Of a stretch of 64,000 nucleotides of DNA, positions 24,513 to 32,531 are shown one piece after another. The notes under the pieces were generated by a model. The model was not told the origin of the DNA, searched no databases, and worked only from the letters and a program-made list of their open reading frames with translations. A program made the translations under genes and the position numbers. The DNA is from Microbacterium sp. LWH3-1.2 (GTDB taxonomy: Bacteria > Actinomycetota > Actinomycetes > Actinomycetales > Microbacteriaceae): positions 124,001-188,000 of the forward strand of contig NZ_JBEGIK010000001.1 in assembly GCF_040675855.1 (NCBI RefSeq), written 5' to 3'. How positions within the stretch are numbered: position 1 is the first letter of the stretch; each line of letters opens with the position of its first letter.

Positions 24513-25242
24513 CGGGATCCCCGGGGTGAGCGGTGACATCGGCGCCCTCGCGCTGGAGGTGCGCGACATCCGAGAACGCGGCGAGCTCCCAGCCGGCATC
24601 GGCCCGGACCAGGTGGGTGATCGAGGCGTTCAAGACGGTGTGATCGTCAGCGAAGCTGAGGAGCTCGTCCTCCCGCAGCGGAAGCAGGATGTATAGCAAC
24701 AGCATGACCACCGCATCGTGCACGACCAGCATCGCCGTGTCGGGACCGCTGTCCAGCGCCTCGCGCAGGAACGACCGGAGTCGCAGGGCGACGTCCGCCC
24801 AGGACTCGCCCCCGGGTGGCCGATGGTAGAACTTGCCGAGGTGGCGGCGGCGCGAGAATTCCTCGGGGTGACGACGCGCGACTCCCTGCCTCGTGAGCAG
24901 ATCCAGGATGCCGAGCTCGCGGTCGCGCAGCCGCTCGTCGACGAAGACCCGCAGGCCGGCTGCTCCGTCATGAGGGCCGGCCGCTCCGTCGCCCAGCGCG
25001 ATAGCGAGCGTCTCCCGGGCTCGGGCGTAGGGCGACACCCAATACAGGTCGATGTCGTCACGGTGGCCGGCGAGCCACGCGCCGAGCGCGGCCGCCTGCT
25101 GCTGACCGGTCCCGGAAAGAGGGACATCAGCATCCCGCACGTCGAGCGGGATCACGTCGAGACCTTCGATCTCGGCGCGCGTCGCCGCGATGTTCCCGGT
25201 GCTCTCACCGTGCCGGACGAGCCACAGCTCTCTCACTGCCAT
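24496..25242 (-). CDS. Histidine phosphatase family protein
   Basis: 248 residues. LVRHGESTGN (residues 7-16) carries the phosphohistidine, the DRELG segment follows the family acid motif (RLRDRELG), and VVHDAVVMLLL has the second catalytic His. Phosphoglycerate-mutase-like fold; the substrate is not known. TAGCCT is 6 nt before the ATG, so leaderless. Upstream partner of nnrD in a two-gene operon. Confidence 0.9.
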   Translation of the reverse strand: MAVRELWLVRHGESTGNIAATRAEIEGLDVIPLDVRDADVPLSGTGQQQAAALGAWLAGHRDDIDLYWVSPYARARETLAIALGDGAAGPHDGAAGLRVFVDERLRDRELGILDLLTRQGVARRHPEEFSRRRHLGKFYHRPPGGESWADVALRLRSFLREALDSGPDTAMLVVHDAVVMLLLYILLPLREDELLSFADDHTVLNASITHLVRADAGWELAAFSDVAHLQREGADVTAHPGDPDVQPR

Positions 25243-25469
25243 CGCCCCAGGCTAGGCACGTCAGCCCGGCGGCAGATACCCATTGACAGGCGGCGTCTGT
25301 CGCGTCGCGCGCGACCATCGTCGAGCGTTCAGCACCCCGCCATCCGGACAACGCTGGCGCCGGCGCCGTGCGCGGCCCTAAGGTGTCGGACAGCGCGTCC
25401 AGGACAGCACACGACGCGACTTTGTTCATCCGCAGCCGCCGGGGGGCGGCGCCACAGATGGGAAGTCGA

Positions 25470-26201
25470 ATGTCAGACAGCAAGCCGACCATCGTCCTCG
25501 TGCACGGCGCGTGGGCCGACGCATCCAGCTGGAACGCCGTGAGCGTTCCTCTCCAGGCGGAGGGGTACACGGTCCTCGCCCCGCCGAACGAGCTGCGCGG
25601 GCTGACCGCCGACGCGGCCTACATCGCGTCGTTCCTCGCGCAGCGGACGAGTGGACCCGTCGTGCTCGTCGGTCACTCCTACGGAGGTGCGGTGATCACG
25701 AACGCCGGCGCACACGGGGGCGACGTGAAGGCGCTGGTGTACGTCGATGCCTTCATCCCCGACGAAGGCGAGACCGTCGTCGGGATCCTCGAGGGATCGG
25801 GCTCCGCCCTCGCGGTCGCGGATCCGACCACGGTGCTCGACGTCGCCGGCTACCCGGGCGCGCCGGAGGGAGCCGCCGAGGCCTTCCTCAAGCCGCAGAC
25901 GGTGCACGACGCGTTCGCGCAGGACCTGCCGGAAGCCGACCGGTGGACCATCGTCGCGACCCAGCGTCCGGCATCCTTCGTCGCGAACGTGACGCCCTCG
26001 GCCGCGCCCGCATGGAAGACGATTCCGAGCTGGGCGGTCCTCGGCACCGAGGACCGCGTCATCCCGATCGACACACAGCGCCGCATGGCCCGGCGTGCCG
26101 GAGCCACCATCACCGAGGTCGATGCATCGCACGTCTCGATGGTGTCGCAGCCGGACGCGACGCTCGAGGCGATCCGTGCCGCGGCGGCATCGATCAGCTG
26201 A
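25470..26201 (+). CDS. Alpha/beta hydrolase
   Basis: 243 residues. IVLVHGAWADASSW is the oxyanion strand and GHSYGG the nucleophile elbow. The acid Asp in LGTEDRVIP and His in DASHVSMVSQP complete the triad. Similar to the short EstC/MekB or plant methyl-esterase-like group annotated as salicylate esterase-type hydrolases. GGAAG precedes the chosen ATG; an in-frame ATG 12 bases upstream is the alternative. Confidence 0.88.
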   Translation: MSDSKPTIVLVHGAWADASSWNAVSVPLQAEGYTVLAPPNELRGLTADAAYIASFLAQRTSGPVVLVGHSYGGAVITNAGAHGGDVKALVYVDAFIPDEGETVVGILEGSGSALAVADPTTVLDVAGYPGAPEGAAEAFLKPQTVHDAFAQDLPEADRWTIVATQRPASFVANVTPSAAPAWKTIPSWAVLGTEDRVIPIDTQRRMARRAGATITEVDASHVSMVSQPDATLEAIRAAAASIS

Positions 26202-26212
26202 CCCCTCCCGCC

Positions 26213-27298
26213 TCACGCTCGGCCGACGCCCGGCGGCTCTTGCCATACCAGGCGCGGCTCGAGTTCGAGGTAGCGGGCGCAGCGGGCGGCAGCATCCTGG
26301 ATCGCGTCTTCTTCATCAGGAGCGAGACGCCGCAGCGGGCGGATCTCGAAGGTCGCCACCCGCGTCGTGAGCGTCCGCTTCATCCCCGCGACCACCTGCC
26401 CGTCGACGAGCGCCATTCCGATCGCGCTCTCGCGCCCCCGCGACAGCAGTCCGTCGGCATCGAGCGCCCAGCGCGAGTCCTGATAGCCGCGATACATCTC
26501 GTCGAGCACCTGCAACAGGTGGCCTTTCGGCGAGACGGATGCTGCGGGCCGCCCGGGAGCGTGCCAATAGGTGCGATCGTCGTGATCGAACGACTCGAGT
26601 CGGTCCGCCGCGCCCGCGAGTCCGCGGCGCACATCGGTGAGGGTGAGAGTCGCCCAGTACGCGAGGTCGCGCGCGGTGGCGGGCCCGTGTGAGGTGAAGT
26701 AGCGGAGGGCGAGTTCGACGAGCGCCTCGTCACGAGACAGACGCCGAGGTGCGACGACCCGGTCCGAGAAGAGCGCGTAGGTGTGCTCTCCGTCACGCGG
26801 GATTCCGCTGCAGATCCGGGCATGCAGCTCGAGATGGGCCGCCAGGAGCATGAGCTGCATCCCGGTCAGCTCGTGACCGCGCTCCACGAGGGCGTCGGCG
26901 AGGTCGGTGCGCGTGCGGTCCGGGGACTCGGCCAGCGTTGCGAGCACGGCGTCGGTGAGGGCGGTCAGGCGATCGCCGAGCGCGACGAGCTGCTGGTCCA
27001 CCGTCGACAGCACGCGGGCGCGGGTGAGCTCGAGGAGCCACAGCGCGTCGTCGGCGAGGACGTAGTGCCATGTCGGACGCAGCACGTGCGTCCTCAGTAC
27101 GCGTCCGCTCGCCAGCAGACCGGCGAGGTCGGCCGGGCGCGGGTCGTGCGTGCGAGTGGCGACGGCCCACGCCGACTGCGACGGATTCTCAGCCTGCACG
27201 GCGAGGAGCGAACGCACGACGTCCTCCGCGCAGTGGACGGGCGCCGCCAGATGCTGCGAGTGCAGTCGCCAGCGTGCGATGTCGCGATCGGTGAGCAC
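26213..27298 (-). CDS. Winged-helix DNA-binding protein, AlkZ/HTH_42-like
   Basis: 361 residues. The N-terminus LTDRDIARWRLHSQHLAAPV and the following QAENPSQSAWAVATRT are characteristic of the HTH_42 (AlkZ, DUF1006) family. The later ATARDLAYWATLTLTDVRRGL matches its tandem winged helices. AlkZ of Streptomyces is a DNA glycosylase that unhooks azinomycin crosslinks, but the QXQ catalytic motif reads differently here (QAENPSQ), so activity is uncertain. GTG start 6 nt after TACGCT, leaderless. Confidence 0.82.
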   Translation of the reverse strand: MLTDRDIARWRLHSQHLAAPVHCAEDVVRSLLAVQAENPSQSAWAVATRTHDPRPADLAGLLASGRVLRTHVLRPTWHYVLADDALWLLELTRARVLSTVDQQLVALGDRLTALTDAVLATLAESPDRTRTDLADALVERGHELTGMQLMLLAAHLELHARICSGIPRDGEHTYALFSDRVVAPRRLSRDEALVELALRYFTSHGPATARDLAYWATLTLTDVRRGLAGAADRLESFDHDDRTYWHAPGRPAASVSPKGHLLQVLDEMYRGYQDSRWALDADGLLSRGRESAIGMALVDGQVVAGMKRTLTTRVATFEIRPLRRLAPDEEDAIQDAAARCARYLELEPRLVWQEPPGVGRA

Positions 27299-27446
27299 AC
27301 GACGAGCGTAAACGGGCGGCGTTCCCGGGTCGACAGCCGCGGTCGCGTCCAGACGACGCGGACCAGGCACGTGTTCAGGGCAAGGAGCCCGTCCGTCGCT
27401 GCCGCTCGAAGTGCGGTTGGGAGCCCCGGCCGGTGGTGGGTCCGCG

Positions 27447-27617
27447 TCAGTGCTCTGCGAGCCGCAGACCCGCGCTGGTGAAGTAGCTCACCTCGCCGTC
27501 GGCCCCCTCGACGCCGAATACCCACTTGCCGGAAGGCGTCGCTCGCATGTCGATGATGAAGCCGCGTGATCTCGTCGTGAAGACATCGTCACCGGGCTTG
27601 AAGGCGGTACGGGTCAT
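27447..27617 (-). CDS. Small protein, 56 residues
   Basis: Reads MTRTAFKPGDDVFTTRSRGF then IIDMRATPSGKWVFGVEGAD and ends AGLRLAEH. The pattern (KPGDDV, later GKWVFGVEG) resembles short SH3/Tudor-like barrels, but no family is named. TACCAT lies 7 nt before the ATG, and the ATG also overlaps a stop of an upstream open stretch (ATGA). Good codon bias. Confidence 0.6.
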   Translation of the reverse strand: MTRTAFKPGDDVFTTRSRGFIIDMRATPSGKWVFGVEGADGEVSYFTSAGLRLAEH

Positions 27618-27790
27618 GCCTCAGATGGTACGAGCACGGGTCGCCGTGCTGATGCGCTGTCCGACCGCTGAAGCGCCACCTCGATATTGTCGGCCCAGCG
27701 ATCGTCGACGACCGCCACGACCGCGGAGGTGAGGTCCTCCGCGACAACGCGCTGCGTGACGGCCTGCCGGCGCGGGTCCCATCGGGAGAT
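27618..27790 (-). other. Open stretch after the S4 gene, in frame past its stop
   Basis: Directly after the S4 gene stop (TAG at 27791-27793) the same frame stays open for about 58 codons. It reads protein-like (RRQAVTQRVVAEDLTSAVVA, then DDRWADNIEVALQRSD) and ends in a TGA overlapping the next small gene. No ATG or early GTG start is seen. It may be the remains of a longer protein or the downstream part of a broken gene. Confidence 0.3.
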
Positions 27791-28018
27791 CTACGGGCAG
27801 ACGCGCACCCGGCGTCCTTCGAAGCTGACCACGTCGCCGAGTTGCAGCTGCCGTCCGCGCCGGCGATCTACCTCGCCGTTGACGAGCACGTACCCGTCGA
27901 TGATCGCTTCCTTCACGTTCCCACCCGAGTCGAGGAATCCGGCGAACTTGAGGAACTGTCCGAGGCGAATGGACTCGCCTCCGATCGGGACGTCGTCGAT
28001 CGATGCCGGGTTCGTCAT
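27791..28018 (-). CDS. S4-domain RNA-binding protein
   Basis: 75 residues consisting almost entirely of an S4 domain: IRLGQFLKFAGFLDSGGNVK, then AIIDGYVLVNGEVDRRRGRQLQLGDVV. Matches the YaaA/RlbA-type small S4 proteins that bind structured RNA, often ribosomal. TAGCAT is 6 nt before the ATG, so leaderless. It is divergent from the ArsR operon. Confidence 0.88.
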   Translation of the reverse strand: MTNPASIDDVPIGGESIRLGQFLKFAGFLDSGGNVKEAIIDGYVLVNGEVDRRRGRQLQLGDVVSFEGRRVRVCP

Positions 28019-28083
28019 CCCCGAATGCTAGCCGACGCTCCCGCAGCCGGTCGGGCGAGAATCTTGACGGGATCCCGGCCATC

Positions 28084-28115
28084 CGTAATAGTTAGGCATA
28101 TGCCTAACTATTACG
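28084..28115. promoter_or_regulatory. 32-bp perfect palindrome centred on the arsR-type start codon
   Basis: Left half CGTAATAGTTAGGCAT (28084-28099); the right half (28100-28115) is its exact reverse complement and begins with the start codon ATG. It is almost certainly the operator of the ArsR-family protein whose first five codons lie inside it. Confidence 0.85.
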
Positions 28116-28438
28116 CAGAGCTGGACGCGGTGCTCCGCGCTCTCGCGGACCCGACGCGACGCGCGGTCGTCGAGCGACTGGCGAAATCGCCGGCCGTCGT
28201 TTCCGATCTGCTGACGCCGTTCTCGATGGCGCTGCCGTCGCTGCTTCAGCACCTTCGGATCCTCGAGGACGCGAGGGTCGTGGCTTCGAGCAAGCAGGGG
28301 CGGGTCCGGACCGTGAGCCTGCGCCCCGGGGCGCTCGACGTCCTGCACCTCTGGCTCGGCGAGCAGCGAACTTCAGCGGAACGCCAGGCAGACCGCCTCG
28401 GCATCCACCTCGCCCGCACAACCACCCAGGAGATCTGA
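28100..28438 (+). CDS. ArsR family transcriptional regulator
   Basis: 112 residues. Winged helix: LDAVLRALADPTRRAVVERL is the family opening, followed by LLTPFSMALPSLLQHLRILE (recognition helix) and RVRTVSLRPGALDVLHLWL. No metal-binding cysteines are present, so it belongs to the metal-independent SdpR-like group common before SRPBCC genes. The start codon is in the centre of a 32-bp palindrome, so binding would block the transcription start and the initiation region alike. First gene of a three-gene operon. Confidence 0.92.
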   Translation: MPNYYAELDAVLRALADPTRRAVVERLAKSPAVVSDLLTPFSMALPSLLQHLRILEDARVVASSKQGRVRTVSLRPGALDVLHLWLGEQRTSAERQADRLGIHLARTTTQEI

Positions 28439-28439
28439 A

Positions 28440-29102
28440 ATGAGCCGCGTCCGCGTCGATCTGTTCTCGTCGCTCGACGGATACACGTCCGCACCAGAGC
28501 CCGACGCCGACAACCCGATGGGTGAGGACTGGGGCCCCTTGACCGCTGCCTACGCGGCGACGCGCACCTTTCGGCGGAAGGTCTTCGGCGACACGAGCGG
28601 AGCCGGGACGACCGGGCTCGATGAGTCGTTCGCCGCCGCGTTCTTCGAGGGCGTGGGCGCCGAGATCATGGGCGCCGCGATGTTCGGTCTGCATGCGTTT
28701 CCCGATGACCCGGACTGGAAGGGCTGGTGGGGCGACCGGCCGCCATTCGGCTACCCCGTCTACGTGCTCACGCACTCCGCACCGCGGCCGTCGATCCCGA
28801 TGGCCGGCGGGACGACGTTCGAGTTCCGCGACGGCGCGATCGAGGACGTCCTGGCCGAGGCGCAGGCTTCCGCAGATGGTCTCGACGTGCGGGTCGGCGG
28901 CGGCGTGAGCACTGCACGCGAGTTCCTCCGTGCCGGACTCGTCGACGACCTCCACGTCGCGATCGCGCCGATCCTGCTCGCCCGAGGGATCCGCGTGTGG
29001 GACGACCTCCGCAGCCTCGAAGCGACTCATGCAGTGCAGACCCAGGTCGCCGAGAGCGGCACGATCCACGTCACCTTCACCCGCGAGGACACATCCCGAT
29101 GA
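28440..29102 (+). CDS. Dihydrofolate reductase-like (RibD C-terminal) protein
   Basis: 220 residues. RVRVDLFSSLDGYTS is the opening strand of the RibD_C/DHFR fold, GWWGDRPPFGYPVYVLTH is the central part, and VRVGGGVSTAREFLRAGLVDDLH the NADPH-binding loop. These proteins are widespread in actinobacteria as likely NADPH-dependent reductases without a proven substrate. It starts 1 base after the ArsR gene stop and overlaps the next gene by ATGA. Confidence 0.88.
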   Translation: MSRVRVDLFSSLDGYTSAPEPDADNPMGEDWGPLTAAYAATRTFRRKVFGDTSGAGTTGLDESFAAAFFEGVGAEIMGAAMFGLHAFPDDPDWKGWWGDRPPFGYPVYVLTHSAPRPSIPMAGGTTFEFRDGAIEDVLAEAQASADGLDVRVGGGVSTAREFLRAGLVDDLHVAIAPILLARGIRVWDDLRSLEATHAVQTQVAESGTIHVTFTREDTSR

Positions 29103-29590
29103 CGATCGACCGCCGCCTCGCCCACTCCGGGTTCACGCTCACCCGCGAGTACCCCGTACCCGTCAGCAGCGTCTGGGAGGCGTTCGCCGACGGGGAGCAG
29201 AAGCGCCGCTGGCTCAGCGACGCAGACGCGTACGAGCCCGGCGAGTGGAGGTTCGACTTCCGCGTCGGCGGACGCGACGTCGACGAGGCGAGGTTCCACG
29301 GCGGCCCGCACTCGCGGTATGAGGCCGTCTACACCGACATCGTCGAACACGTTCGCATCGTCACGACCTACGACATGTGGCTCGACGGCACCCACATGTC
29401 GACGTCGGTGGCGTCGTTCGAGTTCGAGGAGATCACGGGCGGCACCAGGCTCACCCATGTCGAACACGGCGTCTTCTTCGACGAGTTCTGGGCGGACGGC
29501 CCGAATCGCGAAGAGGGCACCCGTGGCCTGCTCGAGACCCTCGCCCGTCACCTCGACGAGCATCCGAGCGGCAGGATGCTGCGCCCCTAA
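29099..29590 (+). CDS. SRPBCC (AHSA1-type) domain protein
   Basis: 163 residues. The START/Bet v1-like fold has the AHSA1 landmarks LTREYPVPVSSVWEAFADGE, RFDFRVGGRD and GTRLTHVEHGVFF. It forms a hydrophobic ligand-binding cavity. The ArsR plus SRPBCC pairing is very common, and both are probably induced together. Translationally coupled to the reductase gene. Confidence 0.9.
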   Translation: MTIDRRLAHSGFTLTREYPVPVSSVWEAFADGEQKRRWLSDADAYEPGEWRFDFRVGGRDVDEARFHGGPHSRYEAVYTDIVEHVRIVTTYDMWLDGTHMSTSVASFEFEEITGGTRLTHVEHGVFFDEFWADGPNREEGTRGLLETLARHLDEHPSGRMLRP

Positions 29591-29602
29591 AGCCTCCGGG
29601 AC

Positions 29603-29872
29603 CTACCAGATGGTGCCGCCGCCGATCGAGATGCCGCCCCACGTGAGCGCGATGAAGATCGCGGCGAAGACGACGGGCGCGATGCCCTTGCCGCTCCGCG
29701 CGAGCCCCTTGAGGAGCGCGATCACGGCGAGGATCGCGGCGACGATGGAGAGTGCGCCGCCCAGGATCAGCCCGATGAAAAGCGGTATGGGCATGAGCAC
29801 CAGGCCGGCCAGCGCGCACCAGAACGCGGCCCAGGCAGTCGGATTGGACTGACGTTCGACGGAGGAGGACAT
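29603..29872 (-). CDS. DUF4190-like small membrane protein
   Basis: 89 residues. Two or three membrane helices (about 15-38, 41-60 and 66-85) with the N-terminal AAFWCALAGLVLMPIPLFIG and GGALSIVAAILAVIALLKG pattern of DUF4190 proteins. Function unknown. GGAG precedes the ATG. Monocistronic and convergent with the SRPBCC operon. Confidence 0.75.
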   Translation of the reverse strand: MSSSVERQSNPTAWAAFWCALAGLVLMPIPLFIGLILGGALSIVAAILAVIALLKGLARSGKGIAPVVFAAIFIALTWGGISIGGGTIW

Positions 29873-29977
29873 GGCTCCATCTTCGCGTGCCGCGAAATGA
29901 CACGGGGCGTGCGGCTCACCGGAAACACGAAACCCACGGGGATCCGCACCGGACGACCCGTCCGCATCGGTGCCGGC

Positions 29978-30730
29978 TCACGGCGAGCAGAACTCGTTCC
30001 CCTCGGGATCCTGCATCTGGTGGTAATGCTGGTCCGTGAACCTCTTCGTGACGTGGTGGAGCACCGGACGCGCCATCAGCGTGAGGAGACCGACACCCGC
30101 CCACAGGAAGAGCAACAGGATCACCTCCGACGCAATGAGAACCACGAACGCGGCGACGAGGACGAGCGACAGGACGCCCAGCGAGTAGCCCCAGCGAGGA
30201 ACGATCTGCGCAAGCGCGATGCGCGCGGCATCGCGGGTTCGAAAGCGGAAACCTGCCGTGAGGACGAGCATGTGGCCGGCCCAGACGATGACGAGCGCCG
30301 CCAGGAAGAGCACGAAGGGACGCATCGCTGCTCCCCCGTCGACGTCATCGAGATGGATGAGGTTGAACGTCAGTATCGCTAGCAGCAGGCTCACGGGAAC
30401 AGCCCAGGCGAGCGTCGCGGCGATGTCTCGACGATACGCGCGGAAGAAGTACTTCCCCGGCGCGAGGTCGTTGGAACGGGCCGCCGCGCGAACTGCCGAC
30501 ACCCCGGCAACGAGCGCCGGAGCGATCGGCAGCAGAGCAAGGATGAACAGCGGCAGGTTGGACGGGTCGCGGTCGAGCAACAGGACGGCGCCGATCGTGG
30601 GAAGTGTCGCGAGCAGGAGCTGGAGCTCGAGCACCAGCATCCGATACACCGCGGCAGCGGCGCGGGAGAGCGGTCCGCGCCCGATCTCGTCCGCCATGAG
30701 TGCCACGCGCGGGTGATGGTCGACGCTCAT
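29978..30730 (-). CDS. DUF624 (YesL-like) membrane protein
   Basis: 250 residues with about six membrane helices. The N-terminus PLSRAAAAVYRMLVLELQLLL and central RAYRRDIAATLAWAVPV match the DUF624/YesL family, which is regularly encoded with Lpl-type sugar ABC importers. GGAGGAG precedes the ATG. It is the last gene of the importer operon, behind a 14-bp hairpin. Function not established. Confidence 0.8.
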   Translation of the reverse strand: MSVDHHPRVALMADEIGRGPLSRAAAAVYRMLVLELQLLLATLPTIGAVLLLDRDPSNLPLFILALLPIAPALVAGVSAVRAAARSNDLAPGKYFFRAYRRDIAATLAWAVPVSLLLAILTFNLIHLDDVDGGAAMRPFVLFLAALVIVWAGHMLVLTAGFRFRTRDAARIALAQIVPRWGYSLGVLSLVLVAAFVVLIASEVILLLFLWAGVGLLTLMARPVLHHVTKRFTDQHYHQMQDPEGNEFCSP

Positions 30731-30754
30731 GTTGCTTCTCCTCCGGAAGGGGAT

Positions 30755-30788
30755 GGCGGGTCGGCCGCACGAAGGCGGCCGACCCGCC
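30755..30788 (-). terminator. Hairpin between binding-protein and DUF624 genes
   Basis: A 14-bp perfect stem (30755-30768 with 30775-30788) and a 6-nt loop, right after the binding-protein stop. In mid-operon it may act as a partial terminator or protect the upstream mRNA 3' end, favouring the binding protein. Confidence 0.65.
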
Positions 30789-30793
30789 GAGTC

Positions 30794-32470
30794 TCACTCT
30801 GCGGACTTGCCGCGGCCGCGCTCCAGCGCCGTGTTGAAAGTGTCGACGAGCTGACTCGCCCCGAGGCTCTCCATCTCGCTGACGTACGCGTCCCAGTCGT
30901 CCTCGATCGACCGTTGGCCGGTGATGAACGCCGCGGTCGCAGACTGCACAGCGTCAGAGAGCTGCGTCTGGACAAGCGACGTCTGCTCGAGTTCGATCTC
31001 GTCCAGAAGCGGAGCGGGTGCTGTCGGCAGCTGCTCCTTCGTGTCGAGCTGCTCCTCGGTCCACGTGGCGACCTCATCGGTCATCATCGAGAGCACAAGG
31101 TCGCGCGAAGACCCGTTGGCGAGCAGGAAGACCCCGTTGCTGTACCCGAAGTCGGCATTCAGCAGCTTGGGCGCCCCCGCGTTGATTGAACTCCAGGCGA
31201 TGTCGTCGTTGAGCGTGCGCGTGCCGTCGGTCTCGCGGGAGAAGGTCTCGCCTTCGACGCCCCACTGGGCGAACTCGAGCCCTTCGTCGGAGTAGTAGAG
31301 CCAGTCGATGAACTGCAGGAGCGCCTTGAAATACGGCTTGTCAGCTGCCTCGCTGCCGATGAGAAGCCCGGAAGTGAAGCGCCCGCTCGCCATATTCGAC
31401 CCGGCCGGTCCACCCGGCACCGAGATCAGCCGGATGGGAACATCACCCCTGCCCGCATCCGCGAGCTTGGCGCGATATTCGGCGAGCGCCTGGGTGTTCC
31501 CCGAGATGGCGGCCGACCGACCGGAGACGAATTTCTGGACCGCCTGGTCGTCGCTCTGCGTGATCTCGGGGTCGAGCACCCCGGCTGCGACCAGGTCCGC
31601 GGCGTAGGTGACGACATCCTTGTACTCGTCGGTCGTCCCCGTGAAGACGTAGTCCCCGGCCTCGTTGTCGTACCAGGTGTTCGAGTAGCCCCATCCTGCA
31701 GCAGTGCCGTAATTCGGAGCCATGACGCTGAGCAGCGAGCCCAGGGGCTGCGAGTCCGTCCAGCGGTCCGACATCGCGAAGTCGATCTCCGGGTTCGCCT
31801 CCTTCACCTTCTCGAGCTGCTCGAGATACTCGTCCCACGTTGCAGGGTCGCCCTCGATCCCGGCCCTCTCCCAGAGGTCCTCGCGGATCACGACCGAGTA
31901 CTGGACGTCCGGCGCCTCGCGGAGGCCAGGGAGATGGTAGATCTTCCCGTCCGCCTGTCGACGGTTGTCGAGGTCCTCCTCCAGGCCCCAGTCCTCGATC
32001 TTCTGCATGAAGTTGGGGAGGTAGTCGAAGTAATCCGACACCGGCAGAAGCGCGCCGCCCGACACGAACTGCGTCTCGCTGCCCGCGTAGGTCGACGAGA
32101 TGATGTCGGTCGCCTCACCGCTGCCGATGAGCAGGGATTTCTTCTGATCGAAGTCGGCCATCGGGATGTCGGTGCGAGAGAACGTGACGTTCTGGTCGTC
32201 CGCGAGGTGCTGGAAGATCGACCAGTCGTCCTTGACGGGATAGTTGGGATGGTCGCGGTACATGATCGAGAAATCGACCGGCTCGGTCGCCTCGAAGGTG
32301 ACGCCGACGCCGAAGTCCTCCATGGCTCCGACGGAGTGGGCCTCGTCGATGGTCGCTCCGCCGTCAGTCGCGACGGGCTCGTCGGTCGGGCCGTTCGAGC
32401 ATGCGGCGAGGGCGACCGCGCATATGGCGAGGCCCGCGAAGCCCGCGAGTGCCTTGCGAGTGATGGTCAT
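30794..32470 (-). CDS. Sugar ABC transporter substrate-binding lipoprotein (LplA-like)
   Basis: 558 residues. A lipoprotein signal with lipobox ALAAC (Cys 24) tethers it outside the membrane. The length and layout (large N-terminal lobe, YDNEAGDYVFTGTTDEYKDV, late KPYFKALLQFIDWLYYSDEG) match the long LplA/YtcQ group of family-1 solute-binding proteins that take oligosaccharides or glycans. AGGAGAA precedes the ATG. Transcribed after the two permease genes. Confidence 0.9.
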   Translation of the reverse strand: MTITRKALAGFAGLAICAVALAACSNGPTDEPVATDGGATIDEAHSVGAMEDFGVGVTFEATEPVDFSIMYRDHPNYPVKDDWSIFQHLADDQNVTFSRTDIPMADFDQKKSLLIGSGEATDIISSTYAGSETQFVSGGALLPVSDYFDYLPNFMQKIEDWGLEEDLDNRRQADGKIYHLPGLREAPDVQYSVVIREDLWERAGIEGDPATWDEYLEQLEKVKEANPEIDFAMSDRWTDSQPLGSLLSVMAPNYGTAAGWGYSNTWYDNEAGDYVFTGTTDEYKDVVTYAADLVAAGVLDPEITQSDDQAVQKFVSGRSAAISGNTQALAEYRAKLADAGRGDVPIRLISVPGGPAGSNMASGRFTSGLLIGSEAADKPYFKALLQFIDWLYYSDEGLEFAQWGVEGETFSRETDGTRTLNDDIAWSSINAGAPKLLNADFGYSNGVFLLANGSSRDLVLSMMTDEVATWTEEQLDTKEQLPTAPAPLLDEIELEQTSLVQTQLSDAVQSATAAFITGQRSIEDDWDAYVSEMESLGASQLVDTFNTALERGRGKSAE

Positions 32471-32531
32471 GATTTTCTCCTGTTCGTGAACGTCGTCGTT
32501 CGGGGGGATGGGATTCGAGCGAGGCTCATCG

